From Pyrinomonadaceae bacterium (GTDB lineage Bacteria > Acidobacteriota > Blastocatellia > Pyrinomonadales > Pyrinomonadaceae): a stretch of DNA of 7,768 nt. Below, in pieces: positions 1-6,641 of this stretch (positions are counted from its first letter, which is position 1; each line of letters opens with the position of its first letter). Both the position numbers and the translations under genes were made by a program. Location of the stretch: assembly GCA_025929655.1 (NCBI GenBank), contig JAICPV010000088.1, positions 1-7,768 of the forward strand, read 5' to 3'. A model generated the notes under the pieces. That model saw nothing but the letters and a program-made list of their open reading frames with translations. It was not told where the DNA came from and made no database searches.

Positions 1-539
1 GCGCCGAATTCCGCCCGCATTTTTCCGATCGCGTTCGTGACAATATGTGCCGCGGTTCCTTTCCAACCGGCGTGAATTGCCGCGAATGATCTGGTGACGG
101 GATCGCCGATGAGGATAGGCACGCAATCGGCCGTCTTCACCCCGACAAGCGTACCTTCCCGGGCCGAAACCAATGCGTCGAAACGCTCTTCGCTATTTCC
201 GACATCCTCGCTCGTGCGGACAACTTTCACACCGTCGCCGTGTACCTGCCATGCGGTCGCGAGCTCGAATTCGCCGTCGAAAACGGACAGAAAACGACGC
301 CGGTTTTCACGGATGTTTTCAGCCGAATCTTCATCAAAACCCGCGAGATTCAAAGAATCACTCGGAAAATCGGAAACGCCGCCGAACCGCGTCGAGAAGC
401 CGTTTGCGAATCCCGCGTCTTCCAGCGGCTTGCAGACAAGAACACGAACGCTGCCGCGTTCTCGCCAATAGAAACCTGTATCTGTTAGAGTCTTGTCATC
501 GAGCGCCGAGGCGTAGGAAACGGGAATTGAACTCGTCAC
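1..539 (-). CDS. pgeF: YfiH/PgeF-family (laccase-domain, DUF152) protein, N-terminal part, runs off left edge
   Basis: Reading the minus strand gives an open frame with the family signatures in order: a GFSTRFGGVS-like segment, then QVHG (His at 240-242), TADCVPIL (Cys at 123-125) and AAIHAGWKG (His at 72-74). These are the His/Cys/His zinc or copper ligands of the YfiH fold. Characterised relatives act on purine nucleosides (LACC1-like phosphorylase and deaminase activity), and E. coli PgeF is described as an editing factor for cytoplasmic peptidoglycan precursors. The C-terminal part of the protein lies outside the window. The start is uncertain. A GTG at 539 has a GAGGG Shine-Dalgarno 4 nt upstream and avoids overlapping acpS. 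ATG codons at 593 and 587 and a GTG at 560 are in frame, but 593 and 587 would overlap the divergent acpS start and the ATG at 593 has no visible binding site. Family identity is secure; the exact biochemical role is not readable from sequence. Confidence 0.88.
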   Translation of the reverse strand, partial: MTSSIPVSYASALDDKTLTDTGFYWRERGSVRVLVCKPLEDAGFANGFSTRFGGVSDFPSDSLNLAGFDEDSAENIRENRRRFLSVFDGEFELATAWQVHGDGVKVVRTSEDVGNSEERFDALVSAREGTLVGVKTADCVPILIGDPVTRSFAAIHAGWKGTAAHIVTNAIGKMRAEFG

Positions 540-559
540 TTGTCCCTCGTCACTTGTCA
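532..559. repeat. Four-unit degenerate heptamer tandem repeat
   Basis: The plus strand reads CTCGTCA, CTTGTCC, CTCGTCA, CTTGTCA in direct succession. This is a 7-bp period, or equally a 14-bp unit repeated twice with one mismatch. It ends 8 bp before the acpS start codon and covers the ribosome binding region of the divergent pgeF-type gene. Such short heptamer arrays occur between genes in some bacterial genomes; no function can be assigned here. Confidence 0.7.
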
Positions 560-567
560 CCGCCCCT

Positions 568-945
568 GTGATAGTTTCGACCGGCATCGACATAGTGGAA
601 GTTTACAGAATCGCGGAAACGATGGCGAGAACTCCGCGTTTCGGCGAGCGCGTTTTCACGCAGGCCGAACGCGATTACTGCGACGCAAAAGGCGCCGCCG
701 CGGCACAAAGCTACGCCGGCCGTTTCGCCGCGAAAGAAGCATTCTTAAAAGCACTGAAAACCGGGTGGCGGGGCAAACTCGGCTGGCAAGAGATCGAGGT
801 CATCAACGACGCCGACGGCGTTCCCGGTTTGAACCTGAACGGGGAGGCGGCACGCTTGTTTTCCGCGACCGGAGCGGCTCATATTCACCTGACCATTTCC
901 CACACTTCCGAACATGCCGTCGCTCAGGTTATACTCGAGAGATAA
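568..945 (+). CDS. acpS: Holo-[acyl-carrier-protein] synthase (AcpS)
   Basis: This enzyme transfers 4'-phosphopantetheine from CoA to the serine of apo-acyl carrier protein, switching on ACP for fatty acid synthesis in the cytoplasm. The 125-residue product matches the usual length of a stand-alone AcpS. It starts with the typical GIDIVE motif (Mg2+ ligand Asp8), has RFAAKEAFLKAL with Glu57 at the second metal-binding position, and ends with the conserved LTISHTSEHAVAQVI strand region. The start is a GTG; the family N-terminus (MIV..GIDIVE) fits exactly there. No good Shine-Dalgarno precedes it; the upstream bases are the heptamer repeat plus a CCGCCCCT stretch. It is divergent from the pgeF-type gene and is followed after 80 bp by the S41 protease gene, possibly cotranscribed. 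Confidence 0.93.
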   Translation: MIVSTGIDIVEVYRIAETMARTPRFGERVFTQAERDYCDAKGAAAAQSYAGRFAAKEAFLKALKTGWRGKLGWQEIEVINDADGVPGLNLNGEAARLFSATGAAHIHLTISHTSEHAVAQVILER

Positions 946-1025
946 TCGATCGTACGCAGCCACAAAGCTGTTCGATTTCGATCTTTTGAGGTTCACCTCC
1001 AACAAATAGAAAGGAAAATAGTTTT

Positions 1026-2351
1026 ATGCTTCGACGCGCTCGCATTTTATCGTCGTTGGGGTTCGCGGTCCTGAGTCTCGCCGTATTCTCCGTTCAATCA
1101 ACTTCAGCCCAAGGCGTCAGCAGCTTTGACAAGCAGCGCGGCGCAGACATGCTCGATGGCGTCTACTCCGACCTGAAAAGCAAATACTACGATCCCACGT
1201 TCCGCGGGATCGATATGGAAGCGAAGCATAAGGCCGCTAAAGAGAGGATCAAAAACGCGACGTCAAACGGCCTCATTATGGGCATCATCGCTCAGTTCCT
1301 CGTAGACCTGGGCGATTCGCACACGCGATTCATGCCGCCTTCAAAGGCCAACAAGACCACATACGGCTGGGAGCTGCAGTTCATCGGCGACAAAGCGTAC
1401 GTCACAAGCGTAACCCCGAAATCCGACGCTGAGGCCAAAGGCTTGAGCCTCGGCGACCAAGTCATCGCGATCGATAACACACTCGTGACCAAAGAGAACT
1501 TCATGATGATGAAGTATTTCTACTACACCCTTCGGCCACAGCCGGGAATGCGTCTGGCGGTGATCCGACCGGGCGAAACCAATGAACGAGAGATCATTGT
1601 AGAAGCAAAGATCACACCCGGCAGGAAACATGTCGATCTGACAGGCGACGGTATTTGGGACTTGATCCGACGGTCCGAAAATGAAGAGCACCGAAACAAG
1701 CACCGTTATATGTCGCTCGGCGAGGACGTGATGATCTGGAAGATGCCGCAGTTCGACCTCGAGGAAACGCAGGTGGACGAGATAATGGGGCGTGCTGCCA
1801 AACATAAGGCCCTGATCATCGACATGCGAGGCAACGGCGGCGGGTACGTTAAGACGATGAACCGCTTGGTGGGCAACCTGTTCGACCGGGAAGTGAAGAT
1901 CGCGGAATGGAAAGGAAGAAAGAAATTCGATCCGCAATTAGCTAAAACGCGAGGGGACAAGATCTTTAAAGGACAGGTGATCGCCCTGATCGATAGCGAA
2001 TCGGCGTCGGCGGCGGAGATACTCGCGCGCGTAATCCAACTAGAAAAACGCGGCACCGTGATCGGCGACCGCTCATCGGGCAAGGTTATGGTGAGCCGTT
2101 TTTACCAACGCCAATCCGGGATCGATGTGATCGTTCCTTACGGCTCGAGCATCACCGAAGCCGATCTGATAATGGTCGATGGAAAGAGCCTCGAAAACGT
2201 AGGCGTCACGCCGGACACGCTCATGCTTCCGACGCCCGCGGACCTTGCGGCGAAGCGGGATCCTGTCCTCGCGTACGCTGCGGGCTTGACCGGCGCGAAA
2301 CTCGACCCGGACGCTGCCGGAAAGATGTTCCCGATCGAATGGGACAACTGA
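1026..2351 (+). CDS. Secreted S41-family (C-terminal processing type) serine peptidase
   Basis: This 441-residue protein is probably an exported protease with a Ser/Lys dyad. Residues 1-28 form a Sec signal peptide: basic MLRRAR, a hydrophobic core, then TSA before Gln29. A helical lead-in containing LGDSHTRF is followed by a PDZ-like domain at about 113-197 (YGWELQFIGDKAYV, LSLGDQVIAID) and an S41 core at about 229-420. The core contains LIIDMRGNGGG and ALIDSESASAAEIL. Ser328 in the SASAAE motif and Lys353 in SSGK are exactly 25 residues apart, as in tail-specific and CtpA proteases, so the active site looks intact. Substrates cannot be predicted; family members process or degrade envelope proteins from their C-termini. 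AAGGA lies 10 nt before the ATG. A small 5-bp inverted repeat (988-999) sits in the leader. The gene converges on thiC with a 16-bp gap. Confidence 0.9.
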   Translation: MLRRARILSSLGFAVLSLAVFSVQSTSAQGVSSFDKQRGADMLDGVYSDLKSKYYDPTFRGIDMEAKHKAAKERIKNATSNGLIMGIIAQFLVDLGDSHTRFMPPSKANKTTYGWELQFIGDKAYVTSVTPKSDAEAKGLSLGDQVIAIDNTLVTKENFMMMKYFYYTLRPQPGMRLAVIRPGETNEREIIVEAKITPGRKHVDLTGDGIWDLIRRSENEEHRNKHRYMSLGEDVMIWKMPQFDLEETQVDEIMGRAAKHKALIIDMRGNGGGYVKTMNRLVGNLFDREVKIAEWKGRKKFDPQLAKTRGDKIFKGQVIALIDSESASAAEILARVIQLEKRGTVIGDRSSGKVMVSRFYQRQSGIDVIVPYGSSITEADLIMVDGKSLENVGVTPDTLMLPTPADLAAKRDPVLAYAAGLTGAKLDPDAAGKMFPIEWDN

Positions 2352-2367
2352 TAGTAATTGAAACTAT

Positions 2368-4404
<2,037 letters not shown>

Positions 4405-4405
4405 C

Positions 4406-4502
4406 GTTTTTCTCCCTTCGTCGGTATTATCCGCATCAGGTTCTTAGGGTCTCGCGTTTCCCGCGACTCTCAGTCCCTTAGGATCAGGACTCCCCTGAAA
4501 AC
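4406..4502 (-). ncRNA. TPP riboswitch (THI box) controlling thiC
   Basis: On the minus strand the conserved elements appear in order. They are CAGGGGAGTCC, GGACTGAGAG (the CUGAGA pyrimidine-binding element), GACCCT, GAACCTGATGCGGATAAT, and ACCGACGAAGGGAG (the pyrophosphate-side element). AGTCC and GGACT form P3, GGG and CCC close P2, and an extra GC hairpin (4452-4466, TCGCG with a five-base loop) fills the variable position between CUGAGA and ACCC. GUUUUC at the 5' end can pair with GAAAAAC at the 3' end (one bulged A) as P1. That P1 strand lies between the Shine-Dalgarno and the ATG, so ligand binding should block ribosome entry. There is no room for an intrinsic terminator before the start codon, which implies translational control. 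Confidence 0.95.
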
Positions 4503-4515
4503 TTTGTGCACTTCG

Positions 4516-4523
4516 ATTCTATA
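4516..4523 (-). promoter_or_regulatory. Possible -10 element of the thiC promoter
   Basis: The minus strand reads TATAGAAT about 14 nt upstream of the riboswitch 5' end. A transcript starting about 7 nt downstream would begin right at the aptamer. No convincing -35 hexamer lies at standard distance, so the call rests on position and the -10-like sequence only. Confidence 0.35.
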
Positions 4524-4556
4524 CCTCCTCATTTCAAGAAAAAAGCGCGGAAAATT

Positions 4557-4585
4557 TTGCAACGATTTAGCGCAGCAGTTATACT
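4557..4585 (+). promoter_or_regulatory. Sigma-70-type promoter for the 4630 membrane-protein gene
   Basis: TTGCAA (4557-4562) and TATACT (4580-4585) are separated by exactly 17 bp and match the TTGACA/TATAAT consensus at 4/6 and 5/6 positions. Transcription would start near 4592, giving a leader of about 38 nt before the ATG at 4630. Two inverted repeats overlap the promoter core and start site. Confidence 0.55.
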
Positions 4586-4592
4586 AAATCGT
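4562..4592. promoter_or_regulatory. 9-bp inverted repeat overlapping the -35/-10 spacer (candidate operator)
   Basis: ACGATTTAG (4562-4570) and CTAAATCGT (4584-4592) are perfect reverse complements separated by 13 bp, with half-site centres 22 bp apart, about two helical turns. The left arm abuts the -35 hexamer and the right arm overlaps the end of the -10. Because most of the repeat lies upstream of the predicted start, a DNA-binding dimer is more likely than an RNA hairpin. The regulator is unknown. Confidence 0.5.
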
Positions 4593-4606
4593 GGTGTTAC
4601 ACCACG
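4590..4606. promoter_or_regulatory. 17-bp palindrome at the predicted transcription start (candidate operator or 5' mRNA hairpin)
   Basis: CGTGGTGTTACACCACG has perfect 8-bp arms around one central T. It covers the predicted start of the 4630 transcript, the classic place for a repressor site. If transcribed from its left edge it would also form a stable 7-bp hairpin with a three-base loop at the very 5' end of the mRNA. It does not match an operator I can name with confidence. Confidence 0.55.
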
Positions 4607-4629
4607 TTTAACGAAGAACAAGGGATTTT

Positions 4630-5166
4630 ATGGATAAAAAGGTCTTGGCGATCATAGTAATAGGTGCATTGCACCTTACGCTGATGTGGTTCATGCGCGG
4701 GAGCTTAAAGCCCGAGGAGCTTGCTCACGGCACCGGCATGATGCACCCCGACGCCGCGCCGATCGAACCGAATCCATATACGGCGCCCAAGGTCCTTGCC
4801 GCCGACGAACAAGAGACAAACGGTGGCGAAAAGAATTTCAAAAAGCCGGTTTTGGCACAAGCGATCTCGAAAAAACCTGATTTGCCCGCGCGAAACGCGA
4901 AACTGCACAGATCAAGAGATATGGAAATGATCGCCGGCCGGACCGACACTGTTGCGCCGCCCGTTTTTCAGAACACGATCATTTGGGTGAAGCGCGCCGA
5001 GGTCCAACCGGTCTACCAGGCCGAACGCGCCGTCGTTATCGAGCCCAAAATCGCGCCTGCCGCGAATATCGCCCCGATCAAGAAAAGGAGATCATTCTTC
5101 AAGAACGCCGGCCCCGTCATTCGAAAGCCTTACGACTGGATAAAGACACTTATCTCTAAGCTGTAA
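4630..5166 (+). CDS. Uncharacterised single-pass membrane protein
   Basis: I do not recognise a family for this 178-residue protein. After MDKK comes a single hydrophobic helix at about residues 5-21 (VLAIIVIGALHLTLMWF). The remainder is hydrophilic and rich in proline, alanine and lysine, with a basic stretch IKKRRSFFKN and an aromatic/basic tail ending YDWIKTLISKL. The layout suits a short cytoplasmic N-terminus, one anchor and a flexible extracytoplasmic region, loosely like accessory or periplasm-spanning linker proteins, but no such role is shown. AGGGA sits 4 nt before the ATG. The gene has its own promoter with candidate operators and is followed by 73 bp before the DUF4142 lipoprotein gene. 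Length, binding site and promoter make it a real gene; function is unknown. Confidence 0.75.
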   Translation: MDKKVLAIIVIGALHLTLMWFMRGSLKPEELAHGTGMMHPDAAPIEPNPYTAPKVLAADEQETNGGEKNFKKPVLAQAISKKPDLPARNAKLHRSRDMEMIAGRTDTVAPPVFQNTIIWVKRAEVQPVYQAERAVVIEPKIAPAANIAPIKKRRSFFKNAGPVIRKPYDWIKTLISKL

Positions 5167-5239
5167 TTGCATCCGACCCGTACCTGATTCTGTTTGCCAG
5201 CCGACATTGCCCTCCGCTTCGTTTAAATACGATAGAGGG

Positions 5240-5863
5240 ATGAAGATCTGCGCACGATCAACTCTTGTTGCCATATTTGGCGTCGTGTCTCTTTGCCTGG
5301 CCGGATGCACTAATCCGCGCGAGAGCTCTTCCAACACTGGTGTCGAAAAGTCGAGCCTGCCGTCGCCGATCGCGAATTCGACGGCCGTTCCGGCCGGGTC
5401 GAATACATCCAACGCGAATTACTCAAACGCCTTGACGCAGGAGGAAAGCTTCTGGACGGTCGCGGCCGACGGCGGGATGGCGGAGGTGGAAATGGGAAAG
5501 ATCGCCAGCCAAAAGGCGCAAAACCCGGAGGTGAAAAAATTCGCGCAGATGATGGTCGCGGAACACTCCAGGGCGAACAACGAGCTGAAGTCGATCGCCG
5601 CGAAACAGAAAGTCACGCTCCCGGCGGAGATAGGGCCGCGACATAAGTCGACCATCGATGAGCTGAATCGCCTCGCAGGCGCCGATTTCGACCGCGAATA
5701 CGTGCAGGCGATGGTGGACGCCCACGAGGCGGACGTTCAGCTTTTCGAAGACCAGGCGGAAGACGAAGCGGACCAGCAGGCCAAGGGTTTCGCCGCGAAA
5801 ACGCTGCCCGTGCTTCGCAAGCACCTTGAAGCGATAAAGGCGATCCAGTCTAAGATGCAATAG
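5240..5863 (+). CDS. DUF4142 domain lipoprotein
   Basis: The product (207 residues from ATG 5240) begins with a lipoprotein signal: MKICARSTLVAIFGVVSL then lipobox L20-A21-G22-C23, so it should be acylated at Cys23 and held in the envelope. A Ser/Asn-rich linker (about 24-66) follows, then a DUF4142 domain at about 68-205. That domain has the typical AADGGMAEVEMGKIA, NPEVKKFAQMMVAEHSRANNEL and LRKHLEAIK segments and is a predicted four-helix ferritin-like bundle. DUF4142 proteins are widespread in stress-related envelope loci, but their biochemical role is not settled. A TTG at 5207 would add 11 residues ahead of the signal peptide and is unlikely. AGAGGG directly abuts the ATG, too close for normal Shine-Dalgarno use. 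It is first in a tight run of five genes; the next gene starts 11 nt after its stop. Confidence 0.88.
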   Translation: MKICARSTLVAIFGVVSLCLAGCTNPRESSSNTGVEKSSLPSPIANSTAVPAGSNTSNANYSNALTQEESFWTVAADGGMAEVEMGKIASQKAQNPEVKKFAQMMVAEHSRANNELKSIAAKQKVTLPAEIGPRHKSTIDELNRLAGADFDREYVQAMVDAHEADVQLFEDQAEDEADQQAKGFAAKTLPVLRKHLEAIKAIQSKMQ

Positions 5864-5874
5864 GAGTAGGCCCG

Positions 5875-6114
5875 ATGGCGGTTTGTGAAGTTTGCGGAAA
5901 TGATTATTACTTGTCGTTCGAGGTCACGGCAGCCGGTGCCACGCATACTTTCGATTGCTTTGAGTGCGCTATTCAAAAACTCGCCCCCGTTTGCGGCGTT
6001 TGCGGGGTAAGGGTCATCGGACACGGGATCGAGGCGGAACAGAATTATTTCTGCTGCGCAAACTGCGCGCGCAGGGCAGGGATCAGCGGTGCTGTGGACC
6101 ATCCGAAAAATTAA
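5875..6114 (+). CDS. Small cysteine-rich, probably zinc-binding protein
   Basis: This 79-residue protein carries four cysteine pairs or clusters: C4-x2-C7 (CEVCGN), C28-x2-C31 (FDCFEC), C40-x2-C43 (VCGVCG) and C60-C61-x2-C64 (YFCCANC), plus His24 and His50. The spacing suggests two zinc-ribbon or treble-clef-like sites. The pattern CEVCGN ... FDCFECAI ... CGVCG ... IGHG ... FCCANCAR looks like a conserved bacterial family of unknown function, from memory. No signal peptide is present, so it is cytoplasmic. GGAG lies 8 nt before the ATG, overlapping the DUF4142 stop, so the two genes are almost certainly cotranscribed. Metal binding is inference from the cysteines; a metallothionein-like, metal-chaperone or redox role would all fit. 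Confidence 0.8.
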   Translation: MAVCEVCGNDYYLSFEVTAAGATHTFDCFECAIQKLAPVCGVCGVRVIGHGIEAEQNYFCCANCARRAGISGAVDHPKN

Positions 6115-6122
6115 ATAAGATC

Positions 6123-6323
6123 ATGGGTACAAAATCGAAGAAAGAGGAACGACAGCAGGCAGATTCGTCCGGCAGCGGCCAAAAAGCAGGATCGCAGCCG
6201 GGTGACCGTGACTGGAACAAAGGCGGCAAATCCGCAAGCAGCGGCGGCCGAACAAAGGCGGAGGCCAGCCGGGCGGCGGCCAGTCCGGCGGGCAAGGGGG
6301 AAAATGACAAAGGTAACGACTGA
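6123..6323 (+). CDS. Tiny, fully hydrophilic, probably disordered protein
   Basis: The frame encodes 66 residues with extreme composition: apart from the start Met and one Trp (W31) it is almost only Gly, Ser, Ala, Lys, Arg, Gln, Asp, Glu, Asn, Pro and Thr, with no Ile, Leu, Val, Phe, Tyr, His or Cys. It opens MGTKSKKEERQQ and includes DWNKGGKSASSGG. This resembles desiccation- or stress-linked hydrophilic proteins, such as KGG-type small stress proteins, but the repeat is not clear enough to name a family. It begins 8 nt after the preceding stop with no strong Shine-Dalgarno, and its last 20 nt overlap the rhodanese gene. An overlapping frame on the same strand starting at GTG 6202 runs into the rhodanese. 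The present frame is preferred because it fills the operon gap neatly, but it could be non-coding. Confidence 0.5.
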   Translation: MGTKSKKEERQQADSSGSGQKAGSQPGDRDWNKGGKSASSGGRTKAEASRAAASPAGKGENDKGND

Positions 6324-6630
6324 TGAAATCGCAGGCCGGTTGGACCGCGGTGAAGATATTACGATCATCGATTCGCGAGCATCTGATGCGTGGGAGAAAT
6401 CGGACATCAAGGCGGGCGGTGCGATCCGGATCCCGCCGGACGACGCGGAAAAACATATTGCAGACGTTAGGCGCGACATGTTTGCCGTCACTTACTGCAC
6501 CTGACCGAACGAGAATTCGAGCACCCGTGTGGCGCTCGCTCTGGAAGAACACGGATTCGATGACGTGCATCCTTTGATCGGCGGATTTGACGCATGGCGG
6601 CAAGCGGGGCTGCCGGTGGAAAGCAAATAA
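6304..6630 (+). CDS. Rhodanese-domain protein with in-frame TGA at the catalytic Cys position (candidate selenoprotein)
   Basis: Rhodanese domains carry sulfur as a persulfide on one active-site cysteine. Read through one TGA (6502-6504), this frame gives a complete single-domain rhodanese of 108 residues. It shows IIDSR (about 21-25), IKAGGAIRIP (35-44), FAVTYCT then TGA as residue 67, PNENSSTRVALALEEHGF, and LIGGFDAWRQAGLPVE near the end (GGFDAW at 93-98), closing with TAA. Relatives in this subgroup read YCTCPNEASSARVAL, as I remember them. The second Cys has the C-x4-(R/S)-S spacing of the catalytic loop and is precisely the TGA codon here. The start ATG has AAGGGGG 4 nt upstream, and the stop is 11 nt before the next gene. 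A SECIS-like hairpin follows the TGA. Alternatives are a TGC-to-TGA nonsense mutation (pseudogene, or a 66-residue fragment ending at 6504) or a sequencing error. Confidence 0.65.
6511..6541 (+). promoter_or_regulatory. Candidate bacterial SECIS hairpin downstream of the TGA
   Basis: CGAGC (6518-6522) pairs with GCTCG (6534-6538). After an A-C mismatch, CC (6524-6525) pairs with GG (6531-6532), closing a five-base loop CGUGU (6526-6530). GAG (6511-6513) and CTC (6539-6541) can extend the stem across an AAUU bulge. There are 21 nt between the TGA and the loop, and G is the second loop base followed by U. Both agree with the bacterial SECIS model (loop roughly 16-37 nt from UGA, G among the first two loop bases). 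The hairpin is modest and such stems can occur by chance in GC-rich coding sequence. Confidence 0.45.
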
Positions 6631-6641
6631 GGGGAAAGATC

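Noticed and set aside
532..559. CRISPR-like or attachment-site interpretation of the heptamer repeat
   Set aside because: The units are directly adjacent with no spacers, there are no cas genes, and no integrase or element boundary is present.
94..571. Plus-strand open frames across the left edge
   Set aside because: The minus strand carries the unmistakable YfiH/PgeF motifs (QVHG, TADC, HAGW); the plus-strand translations are Arg/Ser-rich shadows.
988..999. GAGGT-TC-ACCTC inverted repeat in the leader of the S41 protease gene
   Set aside because: Five-base arms with a two-base loop are too short to call an operator or RNA structure without conservation data.
6202..6504. Rhodanese gene starting at GTG 6202 and ending at the TGA
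   Set aside because: The extra N-terminal residues are a low-complexity Arg/Ala run unlike the family, while ATG 6304 has a strong AAGGGGG site and gives the normal domain start. Ending at the TGA would discard well-conserved rhodanese sequence.
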